DNA of 64,000 nt from Bog-950 sp044225825 (GTDB lineage: Bacteria; Bacteroidota; Bacteroidia; Chitinophagales; LD1): NCBI GenBank assembly GCA_044225825.1, contig JBGAIB010000005.1, positions 124,001 to 188,000 on the forward strand, written 5' to 3'. Position numbers and translations under genes: made by a program. The stretch's first letter is position 1. Each line of letters starts with the position of its first letter. The notes below the pieces were generated by a model, which saw nothing but the letters and a program-made list of their open reading frames with translations, was not told where the DNA came from and did not search any database. Of this stretch, positions 51,591 through 59,781 are shown in pieces.

Positions 51591-52109
51591 ATGAAGAAAA
51601 GCATTCTACTCTATGGCTTAATAGCCGGGGGCATTGTAACCCTTGGAATGTTATTGGCCATTTACCGTTTTAACGATGGCAACGATATGAGCGGCGGCGA
51701 AGTATACGGCTACACCGGCATGCTGCTTGCCTTCTCCACCATTTTTATTGCTCTTTGGCAGTATCGTAAAGCCCAGGGCAGCCTGCCTTTTAAGAAGGCC
51801 TTTTTAATAGGCCTTGGCATCAGCTTAATAGCCAGTACCATGTATACTGCTACCTGGATGATTTACTCGAACACCTATGCGCAGGACTTTATGACTAAGT
51901 ATGCCGAAGCCGTAGAACGCAAAATGGAAAAAGACCATGTAAGCCAGGAGGTGATGCAACAGAAAAAGGCCGAGATGAAGCGTATGGTAGAGCTATACAA
52001 GAACCCTCTGTTTAAAATAGGCATGACCTACCTGGAAATACTACCTCTGGGTTTGCTTATTTCCCTCATTGCCGCAACAATCATGCGACGAAAACCTGCA
52101 GCTACTTAA
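51591..52109 (+). CDS. DUF4199 family membrane protein
   Basis: A 172-residue inner-membrane protein, start at the ATG at 51591. Four membrane segments are predicted: about residues 4-26, 41-57, 73-97 and 145-165. The DUF4199 signature is visible: GYTGMLLAFSTIFIALWQYRK, LPFKKAFLIGLGISLIASTMYTATWMIY. Between segments three and four there is a long charged helix (FMTKYAEAVERKMEKDHVSQEVMQQKKAEMKRM). The family is common in Bacteroidota with no known function. Its 3' end overlaps the convergent isochorismatase-like gene by 8 nt. Confidence 0.85.
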   Translation: MKKSILLYGLIAGGIVTLGMLLAIYRFNDGNDMSGGEVYGYTGMLLAFSTIFIALWQYRKAQGSLPFKKAFLIGLGISLIASTMYTATWMIYSNTYAQDFMTKYAEAVERKMEKDHVSQEVMQQKKAEMKRMVELYKNPLFKIGMTYLEILPLGLLISLIAATIMRRKPAAT

Positions 52110-52650
52110 TCAACTTGCTGATAGCCTTAAACTCATCGGTACCGGCCTTATCGAGCAACATAAACAATATCATTTCGGTGGAGACGATGAAAGCACCTGC
52201 CTGGCGCATGCGCTCCAATGCCAGTTGTTTGTTTTCGGGTGTGCGCGAGCCAACAGCATCGGCCACTACGTGCACATTGTAACCTGCCTTTAAGGCATCC
52301 AAGGTTGTTTTAAGCACGCAGATATGCGACTCGGCACCACATATAACCAGGTCTTTTACGTTGGTGAGCTTTAACTGATCGCTAACAGGGTCGCTCATCA
52401 TGCAACTAAAGCAAACCTTTTCGATGATATTGGGATTGGCAGGCAGTTGCACTTCCTTGCAGGTGTTGCCCAAACCTTTGGGATACTGCTCGGTGATGAT
52501 GGTTTCCAAAGCCAGAATTTCGGCACCACGCAACAGCTTATTTACGTTCTCGAAAATGCGCTGGCTATCATTTATTACAGGCATTAAGCGTTCCTGTACA
52601 TCTATCACCAGTAAGGCGGTGTGTTCGCGTTGAGCTATTCCTAAGTTCAT
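52102..52650 (-). CDS. Isochorismatase-family cysteine hydrolase
   Basis: A 182-residue cytosolic hydrolase of the YcaC/nicotinamidase-like fold. The catalytic Asp is in ALLVIDVQERLMPV near residue 19, the Lys in EKVCFSCM near 78, and the nucleophile Cys in CGAESHICVLKT near 113 (the one before VL). It probably cleaves an amide or related C-N bond, but isochorismate itself is unlikely for this short form. It is read after the four-helix-bundle element, whose end lies a few nt before this start codon. Confidence 0.85.
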   Translation of the reverse strand: MNLGIAQREHTALLVIDVQERLMPVINDSQRIFENVNKLLRGAEILALETIITEQYPKGLGNTCKEVQLPANPNIIEKVCFSCMMSDPVSDQLKLTNVKDLVICGAESHICVLKTTLDALKAGYNVHVVADAVGSRTPENKQLALERMRQAGAFIVSTEMILFMLLDKAGTDEFKAISKLIK

Positions 52651-52656
52651 GTTTGG

Positions 52657-52697
52657 GGTTTGTCGTTAGTCGTTAATTGTTTGTCGGTAGTTGTTGG
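52657..52697 (-). repeat. GTTTGT-rich flank, 3' side of the four-helix-bundle gene
   Basis: The plus strand reads repeated GTTTGTCG, GTTAGTCGTTAATTG and TGTCGGTAG motifs. The complementary type of sequence lies on the other side of the gene (53145-53175). The gene's stop codon lies inside this flank. Confidence 0.55.
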
Positions 52698-53106
52698 CTT
52701 TTTTTGAGGGTGTTCTGTCGCGAAACTTTTGACCAGCCGTATTTGAGCTATTTAAGTACCGGATAAAACTTCCTGACTTGTTGGCCGCAATATCGGCAAG
52801 TTCATATAGTTTATCAAAGGTTTGCTGGTTGATATGTTCCCTATCCAATGCCCGGTAGAGTTGTGATTTTACTTCATCCAACGAACCGGTTGTTATAGCA
52901 AGAAATGTTACAAATTCGTTCCTTCCTCCTCTTCCAAAACCCTCAGCTATATTGTCCATTGCTGAACCTGCTGCCGCATTAATTTGATCCCGCAGTTTAT
53001 AATCGCGGCTAAAAGTTCCGGTGAGGGTAACCAGGTAAACTTCGCGAGCCAAACTCCGACAATGTTTCCATGCTTCTATGTCTTCAAACCTTGAGATGGT
53101 AGCCAT
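52666..53106 (-). CDS. Four-helix-bundle protein of the 23S rRNA IVS type
   Basis: A 146-residue protein of the S23/IVS family, relatives of which sit in intervening sequences of 23S rRNA and resemble the Avd protein of diversity-generating retroelements. Marks are ISRFEDIEAWKHCRSLAREVYL, DYKLRDQINAAAGSAMDNIAEGFGRGGRNEFVTFL and a SLDEVKSQLYRALD helix. Here it is not in an rRNA gene but between two metabolic genes. Its final residues (KKANNYRQTIND) are encoded by a repeat-like flank, so the true conserved protein ends earlier. A TAAATTCA box lies 5 nt before the ATG. Function is unknown; nucleic-acid binding is suspected for the family. Confidence 0.88.
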   Translation of the reverse strand: MATISRFEDIEAWKHCRSLAREVYLVTLTGTFSRDYKLRDQINAAAGSAMDNIAEGFGRGGRNEFVTFLAITTGSLDEVKSQLYRALDREHINQQTFDKLYELADIAANKSGSFIRYLNSSNTAGQKFRDRTPSKKANNYRQTIND

Positions 53107-53144
53107 ACTATTGAATTTAAGACAACAATTACCTCACTTAGCGA

Positions 53145-53175
53145 ACGACAAACTACAAACAACGAACTACAAACG
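53145..53175 (-). repeat. GTTTGT-rich flank, 5' side of the four-helix-bundle gene
   Basis: The plus strand reads ACGACAAACTACAAAC then AACGAACTACAAACG; its complement is the same GTTTGT/GTTCGTT-rich type as the flank at 52657-52697, so the two form a loose inverted pair. Confidence 0.55.
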
Positions 53176-53178
53176 ATT

Positions 53179-54906
53179 TTACACCGAGATAGAACCCTTT
53201 CTAAAATCAGTTTTGCCAATGATGGCATTGATGATATACGGAATGCCCTTGCGGCTAAACTCCTTGGCTTCCACCACGGCAGCGTTAAAGGCATCCTGAC
53301 TTTCAACGCGTACGCCATCGGCGCCAAAGGCTTTGCCTATGGTTTGATAATCGCTGTAGGCTAAACACATGGCGCAATCACTTTTCAGAAAGTCCACCTG
53401 ATCGCGGGCGATCTGGCTCCAGCAGGCATCGTTACCGATAACAGAGATGACCGGGAGTTTATGACGCACAAACGTATCGTACTCCATCAAGCTGTAACCG
53501 GCACTGCCATCGCCGTAAATTATGTATACATCCTTTTCGGGGAACACGAGTTTGGCACCCAGCGCAAAGCCGGCACCTACACCAAGTGTACCAAATACAC
53601 CGGGATCGAGCCAGCTTAGTGGTGAACGTGGTTTTAAGGTATAAGCTGAAGTAGCTACGAAATCGCCACCGTCGGCTACCAGAATGGTATTGTCGTCTAA
53701 CAGCGGGTCCATTTCGCGGAACAACTTGATAGGATTGATGCCCTGCACCGGAGCGGCTGCCTGTTCGTTGATGTTGGCTTCGCGTTTAGCATCGCGGGCA
53801 CGAAGGGTTTCAATCCAACTGCCGTAGTTACCCTGGTATTTGCCAGCAAGTGCAATCAGAAACTCCTGTGGGTCGGCAAGGATACCTACGGTTGGGGTTT
53901 TGTTTTTGTTCAGGTCCTCGCGGCTGCGGTTAATGGAGATAAACGGACGACCGCCGATGTGATTTCCGTAATCGAGACGGAAGTCGTTAGGCACACCTGC
54001 CAGGATAATCAGGTCGGCTTCTTTAATGGCCTCCTTGCGATGGTGGCGCATTTGCAGGTTGTTTTCTTTACCCAGCAAACCGCGGCCCATACCGCTTAAG
54101 TAAACCGGTATACCAAGTTTGGTTACTGCTGCTGCCAGTTCGTTTGCTTTGCGGGCATTCATCATAGCGCCGCTGCCTATGAGCATAATAGGCTTCTTCG
54201 CTTTGTTTAAACGACCGATTACTTTATCGATTTGGCTGCTGCTATGCTTAGGGTAGCTAAAGCTTTTTACAGGCGTATCCAATTTAACGGAGTCCTTACC
54301 GGCAAACAGATTTTTAGCATGGTAGTTTATATACCACTGCACGATGCGCTCCTGCAGATTACGCGGAGGTACATCTTTGCTTTTTGCACCATACCAACTA
54401 CGCACCAGTTCTTCACCATAGAGAGTATCAATCGGGCACTCGATAAAAACCGGGCCGGGAACCCCTTCCTGAGCAATGCGAAAAGCTTCATCCAGCATCG
54501 GCACTATCTCTTTTACTTTGCTGATGGTGGTGCTCCATTTGCACACGGCTTTCATGATGCTTAGCTGGTCGATATCCTGTAAGGAACCGCGGCCTTTGAG
54601 AATAGTAGCGGCCGCACCACCCAATAATATAAGCGGCGACTGTGCCAGTGCCGCATTCTTAACAGCGGTAATAGTATTGGTTAAACCCGGACCAGCGGTA
54701 ACTACCGCGCAACCCGGCACCCCCGTAAGGCGCGACACAGCATCGGCAGCAAATACAGCATTAACCTCGTGACGGGTATCAATTACCCGAATGCCGATGT
54801 TTTGCGCCGAAACAAATATGGGCGACACGTGGCCACCGCAAAGCGTAAACAAAAACTTAACGCCGTGCTTTTGCAGGCTGCGTGCAATAATTTCTCCTCC
54901 GTTCAT
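53179..54906 (-). CDS. ThDP-dependent enzyme, acetolactate synthase-like / ILVBL (2-hydroxyacyl-CoA lyase) type
   Basis: A 575-residue cytosolic thiamin-diphosphate enzyme. The catalytic Glu47 is in DTRHEVNAVFAADA. The central domain has GMGRGLLGKENNLQMRHHR and LAGVPNDFRLDYG, which match ILVBL/HACL2 better than true acetolactate synthase. The ThDP/Mg motif is GDGSAGYSLMEYDTF...VIGNDACWSQI near 448. It may cleave 2-hydroxyacyl-CoA (alpha-oxidation of fatty acids) or condense 2-oxo acids. No small regulatory subunit gene (ilvN) or ilvC/D is nearby, which argues against valine synthesis. The four-helix-bundle element sits just past its stop codon. Confidence 0.86.
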   Translation of the reverse strand: MNGGEIIARSLQKHGVKFLFTLCGGHVSPIFVSAQNIGIRVIDTRHEVNAVFAADAVSRLTGVPGCAVVTAGPGLTNTITAVKNAALAQSPLILLGGAAATILKGRGSLQDIDQLSIMKAVCKWSTTISKVKEIVPMLDEAFRIAQEGVPGPVFIECPIDTLYGEELVRSWYGAKSKDVPPRNLQERIVQWYINYHAKNLFAGKDSVKLDTPVKSFSYPKHSSSQIDKVIGRLNKAKKPIMLIGSGAMMNARKANELAAAVTKLGIPVYLSGMGRGLLGKENNLQMRHHRKEAIKEADLIILAGVPNDFRLDYGNHIGGRPFISINRSREDLNKNKTPTVGILADPQEFLIALAGKYQGNYGSWIETLRARDAKREANINEQAAAPVQGINPIKLFREMDPLLDDNTILVADGGDFVATSAYTLKPRSPLSWLDPGVFGTLGVGAGFALGAKLVFPEKDVYIIYGDGSAGYSLMEYDTFVRHKLPVISVIGNDACWSQIARDQVDFLKSDCAMCLAYSDYQTIGKAFGADGVRVESQDAFNAAVVEAKEFSRKGIPYIINAIIGKTDFRKGSISV

Positions 54907-55032
54907 TCCTGTAGTGTTAGGGTGTGTGAATAGAACGTGAATATACTATTGGCGGCGATAATTGCTAAAAACGAGACGGGTTTTACCCGTAGAATTAATG
55001 TGCTGTTCATATGTTTTTACTTCCTTCGTTTT

Positions 55033-55818
55033 ATGAAGTTTTTTGCCCTGTTGCTTTTTTGCCTGGGATGCCTGTTGGGCATTGCCCAGCCAACTGTTTT
55101 GTTACACGGGCATGCCCACAACGATTATGCCCATAAACGGCCACTGCTGGATGCCCTTGAGTGCGGTTTTGGCAGTGTAGAAGCGGACGTATATTTATAC
55201 AACGGGCAGTTAAAAGTGGCTCACCTGCCATTAGGCTTGCAAGGCAAGAAAACGCTGGACGAACTCTACCTGCATCCGCTGGATTCGATTATTAAACTGC
55301 ATGGGGGCAACGTTTACAAAGGTGATGCTACCCCCCTGATTTTAATGATAGACTTTAAAGATGCAGGCCCGCTGCTTTACCCGGTGCTGCAAGAGGCTTT
55401 AAAACCCTACCATCAGTGGCTTACCCTTTATAAGAACGATTCGATTGTACGGAAGGGGGCGGTGCAGCTTCTTATTTCAGGCAGTCGGCCAGTTTTAGCG
55501 GACGACACCTGCTATGTTACGCTGGACGAAGACCTGGGTGCCCTTGGCAACCCCAAAAGCTATGCCCATGCCACACGCTTTAGCAGTGGCTGGGGCCGCT
55601 ACTTTAGCTGGAACGGCAAAAAGGACATGCCCATTGCCCAAAAGCTGGTGCTGGATAGCCTGGTACAAAGGGTTCATGCACTGCATAAACAGATAAGGTT
55701 TTACCACATACCGGATAAGGAGAATGCCTGGAAGACCCTCTTAAATGCCGGGGTGGACTGGATTAATACCGATCGACTGAAAATTTTTAAACGGTATTAT
55801 CAGAACCGCGGAAATTAA
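55033..55818 (+). CDS. Exported PLC-like phosphodiesterase (GDPD/AIM6-like)
   Basis: A 261-residue protein from the ATG at 55033 (signal peptide MKFFALLLFCLGCLLGIAQ); upstream in-frame codons contain another hydrophobic run but no family sequence. The TIM-barrel active site is opened by GHAHNDYAHKRPLLDALECGFGSVEADVYL, with the catalytic His/Asn pair and metal ligands Glu/Asp, then LKVAHLP. ILMIDFKDAG and QIRFYHIPDKENAWKTLLNAGVDWINTDRL complete the fold. This is the Altered-inheritance-of-mitochondria-6-like branch of PI-PLC/glycerophosphodiester phosphodiesterases. The substrate is probably a phosphodiester of a lipid head group. Confidence 0.85.
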   Translation: MKFFALLLFCLGCLLGIAQPTVLLHGHAHNDYAHKRPLLDALECGFGSVEADVYLYNGQLKVAHLPLGLQGKKTLDELYLHPLDSIIKLHGGNVYKGDATPLILMIDFKDAGPLLYPVLQEALKPYHQWLTLYKNDSIVRKGAVQLLISGSRPVLADDTCYVTLDEDLGALGNPKSYAHATRFSSGWGRYFSWNGKKDMPIAQKLVLDSLVQRVHALHKQIRFYHIPDKENAWKTLLNAGVDWINTDRLKIFKRYYQNRGN

Positions 55819-55869
55819 GCCCTACCTCCACTTAGCTGCGCGCTAAACCCGTAGCCCGGAAGCGCAGGC

Positions 55870-55930
55870 CATTTGTGCACATTTGTGCACTTGATTTTGA
55901 AGTGCACAAATTCAGAAAAAATTAATGTGA
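55870..55930 (+). repeat. GTGCAC hairpin element, copy B
   Basis: ATTTGTGCAC is repeated twice; the second copy extends to ATTTGTGCACTT (55881-55892) and pairs perfectly with AAGTGCACAAAT (55900-55911) around GATTTTG. It matches copy A at 24672-24740, including the AAAAAATTAAT-like tail. Confidence 0.75.
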
Positions 55931-55950
55931 GGCAAAAGCATGCCTTTTAA

Positions 55951-55982
55951 CACAAAAACGCAGCACTGCGTTAGTTTTTGTG
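55951..55982. repeat. Hairpin CACAAAAAC/GTTTTTGTG
   Basis: 9-bp arms (55951-55959 and 55974-55982) enclose a small GCAG-CA-CTGC inner stem. It stands 20 nt after copy B of the GTGCAC element and could be part of it, but copy A lacks it. Confidence 0.45.
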
Positions 55983-56206
55983 CCAACGTGTATTGCTAAA
56001 CTACAAGATGAATGAACTATGCCCATAACAGTACACGAATTATAAACGCCCTGCCAATACTTTACGCTCGCCAGTATTTTTACGCCCGGCACTATTACCG
56101 GATAAAAATGGCTTGGGTAAGGAAAGACCCTACACCTCTACAAAGATAATATTTTTTGAAACAAAAATCCCAATATAATTTGTTAATTATAAAAAGACCG
56201 CAGCCA

Positions 56207-56647
56207 CTATTGCGCCGAAGCGGGCTTGCTGCGTTTTACGCTGTAAACCCCACGTCCTTCGGCAATGAGGTTATCGGGACTATCGTGATAGGCAATCATA
56301 CGGGTGAAAATGACCCGGCTACCGCTTTTTACAATAGTACCTTCGGTAATGATATCGCGGGGCTGGCCGGGGGCCAGGTAATCGACCCGGAGATCAATTG
56401 TAGAGAGTTTATCCTCGTAATGCTTAAGGGTAGTTATGCCGGCTGCACCACCCACTGCATCCATAGCGGTGGCAATTACGCCGCCGTGGATACTGCCCCG
56501 GCGGGCATCGCCGATAAGTTCGGGTTTATAGGGTATCAGCAGCGAAACAAAGTTTTCGCGCACTTCTATCAGCTTAAAGCCAATAACCTTGTGAAAGGGA
56601 ATAAATTCTTCAATAATACTCTTGAACAGTTCATGTGGAGCTTCCAT
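56207..56647 (-). CDS. PaaI-type hotdog-fold acyl-CoA thioesterase
   Basis: A 146-residue cytosolic thioesterase. The hotdog helix and active-site loop read GDARRGSIHGGVIATAMDAVGGAAGI near residues 46-71, where HGG and the downstream Asp are the PaaI-family active-site residues. LSTIDLRVDYLAPGQP is the long beta strand. It hydrolyses acyl- or aryl-CoA thioesters; the natural substrate is unknown. TACCTTTG lies exactly 5 nt before the ATG. It would turn over acyl-CoA made by the ligase at 49.6 kb. Confidence 0.88.
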   Translation of the reverse strand: MEAPHELFKSIIEEFIPFHKVIGFKLIEVRENFVSLLIPYKPELIGDARRGSIHGGVIATAMDAVGGAAGITTLKHYEDKLSTIDLRVDYLAPGQPRDIITEGTIVKSGSRVIFTRMIAYHDSPDNLIAEGRGVYSVKRSKPASAQ

Positions 56648-56652
56648 GGCAG

Positions 56653-56660
56653 CAAAGGTA
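56653..56660 (-). promoter_or_regulatory. -7 promoter box ahead of the thioesterase gene
   Basis: On the minus strand TACCTTTG (exact TAnnTTTG) ends 5 nt before the ATG, implying a leaderless mRNA. Confidence 0.5.
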
Positions 56661-56755
56661 GCGGAGCGCCGGGATTTTCATCACAGTACTTTGACAATAA
56701 TATGACAGTGTCATCCTTTCGATTGGGTAACTTTACGGCTCAAAACCACTTCATT

Positions 56756-58411
56756 ATGAAACACAACTACCTTAAAAAACTGACTAGCGCTGTGCTTTGC
56801 CTGGCATTTACGTATGCATTACAAGCACAATATGCCCAACACTTAAGTGCTAACAATGTAGATGCCACCATTGGCGTAGGGGGTAATTTATTCAGCGTAC
56901 TGATTGATTCGTTTGACGTGAATAACCCGCAAAATACCGACCAGGGTGTAGAAGCCCCGAAGGGCTCAGGTATTTTCCCTCTGTTTACTTCTACCCTGTG
57001 GGTTAGTGCACTGGACGCCTCGAATGCCCCGCATTGCGCCCTGCAACGGTATAAATTGCATGGAGGCGATTACAGCGATGGTCCGATTGCCAGCACGTAT
57101 GATGCAGCCTATGATAATTATTATAAGCGGGTGTTTAAGGTAACCCGTCAGCAGATAACACAGCATATTAACCGTACGTTTCCGGTATTAATGCAGAGCG
57201 TTGATACCAACCTGCTGAAATGGCCGGCTAAAGGCAATGCCTGGGTACAAACCACCTATGGTGTTACCATCAGCGATAACCTGGCCCACTTTGTAGATGT
57301 AAACAGCAATGGCATTTACGACCCGTGGAACGGTGATTTCCCTGCCTTATGCAGCGATGAAGGCGTGTTTTTTGTTGTGAATGATGTTCGTAAGGCGCAT
57401 AACGAATCCGGTTCTACACCATTGGGCATAGAAATACGCGGCATGGCAGAAGTGAGCTACGACTTCAATACCTCCTTAAGCAAGGGTGCGATCAACAACA
57501 CAGTTTTTGTAAACTATGAGATTGAGAATAAATCGGGGGGAGCATACCACGATTTATATATAGGCGAATTTCAGGATCCGGACTTAGGCTGCTTTTCTAA
57601 CGACCGTGTTGGTTGTGACATCGGCCGCAATTTAATGTATGCCTATAATGGCAACAATCCAGATGCAGATTGCAATGGCGTACTTGGTTATGGCGCTTAT
57701 AAAGCAGCCTGGGGAACCCGATTGTTAAACTACGATATGTCGGCCTTCGGTTATTTTACCAATGGAGCACCGCCGGCAGAGGCGGACCCAAGCGATTGCA
57801 CCGGCTTACGCAATTACCTGCAGGGGAAATGGAATGATGGTACCGCCTTTACCGAAGGAGGAACAGGTTATGGAGGCAGCACAGCTACTAAATTCCTGTT
57901 TCCCGGTAATCCGTCGGATACCAATACCTGGAGCGAAATGAACTCGCCACTGGCACCCGGCGACCGGAGAATGTACGGAGCGATTGGCCCACTGCAAATA
58001 GCTGATGGAGTTTCGGTAGTGTTGGACATGGCCTTCTTTTTATCTTATGACTCCACCGCCACTAATCTTTCCATAGTTGACACGCTGAAAAGAGATGCTG
58101 ACCTGATTCAGTCCTATTTCAATCAGGGAATAGTTGCCTGCCGAAATGGTCAAATAGGATTAGGAATAGGTGAAAATGAAACTGTTCAGGCACAACTTTT
58201 CCCTAACCCCAGCAATGGCACCTTTAGTGTAAGGTGTGAAAAAAATATCGAACAACTGCAGCTTACCGATTTAACCGGCCGCCTGCTTTTTGAAAGTAAA
58301 CCAATGACAAAATCCATAACTTTACATGAACCAAATTTGCCGAAAGGCGTATATCTGGTTCATGTATTTACAGCGGAGGGAGGCACAGTGAAGAAACTGA
58401 CCATTAACTAA
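56756..58411 (+). CDS. T9SS type A cargo protein, unknown
   Basis: A 551-residue secreted protein. The frame is open upstream across the antisense of the thioesterase gene, but the signal peptide (KKLTSAVLCLAFTYALQAQ) sets the start at the ATG at 56756. The mature part opens AQHLSANNVDATIGVGGNLF and continues with Asp/Asn/Cys-rich motifs (HFVDVNSNGIYDPWNGDFPAL, DLGCFSNDRVGCDIGRN, NPDADCNGVLGYG) that could bind calcium. This resembles a group of Bacteroidota exported proteins without known activity. The C-terminus is a type A sorting domain: VQAQLFPNPSNGTFSVRCE, LQLTDLTGRLLFES, KGVYLVHVF. A terminator follows. Confidence 0.83.
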   Translation: MKHNYLKKLTSAVLCLAFTYALQAQYAQHLSANNVDATIGVGGNLFSVLIDSFDVNNPQNTDQGVEAPKGSGIFPLFTSTLWVSALDASNAPHCALQRYKLHGGDYSDGPIASTYDAAYDNYYKRVFKVTRQQITQHINRTFPVLMQSVDTNLLKWPAKGNAWVQTTYGVTISDNLAHFVDVNSNGIYDPWNGDFPALCSDEGVFFVVNDVRKAHNESGSTPLGIEIRGMAEVSYDFNTSLSKGAINNTVFVNYEIENKSGGAYHDLYIGEFQDPDLGCFSNDRVGCDIGRNLMYAYNGNNPDADCNGVLGYGAYKAAWGTRLLNYDMSAFGYFTNGAPPAEADPSDCTGLRNYLQGKWNDGTAFTEGGTGYGGSTATKFLFPGNPSDTNTWSEMNSPLAPGDRRMYGAIGPLQIADGVSVVLDMAFFLSYDSTATNLSIVDTLKRDADLIQSYFNQGIVACRNGQIGLGIGENETVQAQLFPNPSNGTFSVRCEKNIEQLQLTDLTGRLLFESKPMTKSITLHEPNLPKGVYLVHVFTAEGGTVKKLTIN

Positions 58412-58433
58412 TGGCCTCCGCAAATATGGTGAG

Positions 58434-58472
58434 GGCGGACAGGTAACAACCTGCTCCGCCTTCTTTTTTATT
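58434..58472 (+). terminator. Terminator after the T9SS gene at 56756
   Basis: GGCGGA (58434-58439) and AGGT pair with ACCT and TCCGCC (58455-58460), with small bulges, followed by TTCTTTTTTATT. Confidence 0.75.
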
Positions 58473-58497
58473 ATCATTGCCTCCTGAAATTAAAACA

Positions 58498-59646
58498 ATG
58501 GAACGTAGCATTTACAACGACGAGCATAAGCTGTTTGCACAAAGCGTGCGCGATTTTGTGGCCAAGGAAATAGTGCCCAATAATGCCAAGTGGGAAAAGG
58601 ACCATATGGTGAGCCGCGAAAGCTGGCTGAAATTCGGGGAGGCCGGATTTTTATGTATGCAGGTGGATGAACAATACGGAGGTTTGGGCATTAAAGATTT
58701 TAGATACAATGCCATAATAACCGAAGAGTTAGCCCGCACCGGTTGTGCAGGCCCTGCTGTAGGTTACCCTTTGCACTCGGATATTGTATGCCCTTATATT
58801 GAACATTACGGCACCGAAGCGGTGAAACAAAAATGGCTGCCTAAAATGGTAAGCGGCGAAGCCATTGCCGCCATAGCCATGACAGAACCCGGAGCCGGAA
58901 GCGACCTGCAGGGGATGCGCGCCACTGCCGTTGACAAAGGAGATTACTACCTTGTAAATGGTTCAAAAACCTTTATCACCAACGGTTACCTGAGCGATGT
59001 GGTTGTTGTAGCTGTTAAAACCGACCCTACAAAGGGCGCTAAGGGCATTTCGTTATTAGTAATGGATACTACTGCTAAGGGATTCAGCAAAGGCAAGCCG
59101 TTTGAGAAAATTGGTTTACATGCCCAGGATACCTGCGAATTGTTTTTTGAAAATGTAGAAGTGCCTAAGGAAAACCTGCTTGGCAAGGAAGGTGAAGGCT
59201 TTAAATACCTGATGACCGAATTGAGTCAGGAACGCGTTGTAGTTGCTCTTGCAGCCATAGCTGCTGCGGAAGGTGCCCTGGAAAAAACGGTGCAATACAC
59301 CAAAGAACGCATGGCATTCAGCAAACCGATTTCGGAGTTTCAGAACACGCGTTACAAACTGGCTGAAATGGCTACCGAACTTACCGTAGGCCGTACGTTT
59401 GCCGATAAGTGCGTGGAACTGCACTGCGAAAAGAAACTGGACCAGGCTACCGCCAGTATGGCTAAATACTGGTTAACCGACCTGCAAAGCAAAGTGGCTG
59501 ACGAGTGCTTACAACTGCACGGTGGTTATGGTTATATCTGGGAATATCACGTTGCCCGCGCCTGGGCCGATGCCCGTGTGCAGCGCATTTACGCCGGTAC
59601 CAACGAAATTATGAAAGAACTGATTGCACGCAGTGTGCTGAAGTAA
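58498..59646 (+). CDS. Long-chain-type acyl-CoA dehydrogenase
   Basis: A 382-residue FAD enzyme that introduces the 2,3 double bond in acyl-CoA. The ATG at 58498 begins MERSIYNDEHKLFAQSVRDF; a TTG start 7 codons earlier is unlikely. Motifs: AIAMTEPGAGSDLQGM near 126, KTFITNG, LHGGYGYIWEYHVARAWADARVQRIYAGTNEIMKE. The usual catalytic Glu of the medium-chain type is Gly here (IYAGT). A Glu is instead at 245 in LSQERVVVA, the position used by long-chain (LCAD) and isovaleryl enzymes. So it is functional and LCAD-like. It pairs with the acyl-CoA ligase in fatty-acid oxidation. Confidence 0.93.
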   Translation: MERSIYNDEHKLFAQSVRDFVAKEIVPNNAKWEKDHMVSRESWLKFGEAGFLCMQVDEQYGGLGIKDFRYNAIITEELARTGCAGPAVGYPLHSDIVCPYIEHYGTEAVKQKWLPKMVSGEAIAAIAMTEPGAGSDLQGMRATAVDKGDYYLVNGSKTFITNGYLSDVVVVAVKTDPTKGAKGISLLVMDTTAKGFSKGKPFEKIGLHAQDTCELFFENVEVPKENLLGKEGEGFKYLMTELSQERVVVALAAIAAAEGALEKTVQYTKERMAFSKPISEFQNTRYKLAEMATELTVGRTFADKCVELHCEKKLDQATASMAKYWLTDLQSKVADECLQLHGGYGYIWEYHVARAWADARVQRIYAGTNEIMKELIARSVLK

Positions 59647-59672
59647 ACGCCAAGTGTTGCGCATCCCACTAA

Positions 59673-59686
59673 CTCCCTAAAGGGAG
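59673..59686. repeat. CTCCCT-AA-AGGGAG palindrome
   Basis: A short perfect palindrome 25 nt past the dehydrogenase stop, similar in type to the one at 24507. No T-run follows. Confidence 0.4.
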
Positions 59687-59754
59687 AACCGCAACCCAAG
59701 CCATGCAGAATTGAATTCAGATAGCAGGCCGGTAAGTGCTGGTAATATTTAAAG

Positions 59755-59781
59755 GCCCCTTTTACGAGGGGCTTTTTGTTT
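59755..59781 (+). terminator. Terminator after the acyl-CoA dehydrogenase gene
   Basis: GCCCCT (59755-59760) pairs with AGGGGC (59767-59772), with flanking AAA/TTT pairs, and is followed by TTTTTGTTTG. Confidence 0.75.

Larger units (their letters stand above)
55819..56206. other. Gap between the phosphodiesterase and thioesterase genes
   Basis: This 388-nt region between two convergent gene ends has no reading frame I can support. It contains the second GTGCAC hairpin (about 55870-55930) and a long hairpin at 55951-55982. Confidence 0.6.

Noticed and set aside
56156..56755. N-terminal extension of the T9SS protein at 56756
   Set aside because: The extra 200 codons run antisense to the thioesterase gene, and a signal peptide starts only at 56756.
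59560..59646. Inactive acyl-CoA dehydrogenase because the usual Glu is Gly (IYAGT)
   Set aside because: LCAD and isovaleryl-CoA dehydrogenase place the catalytic Glu elsewhere, and Glu245 is present here.
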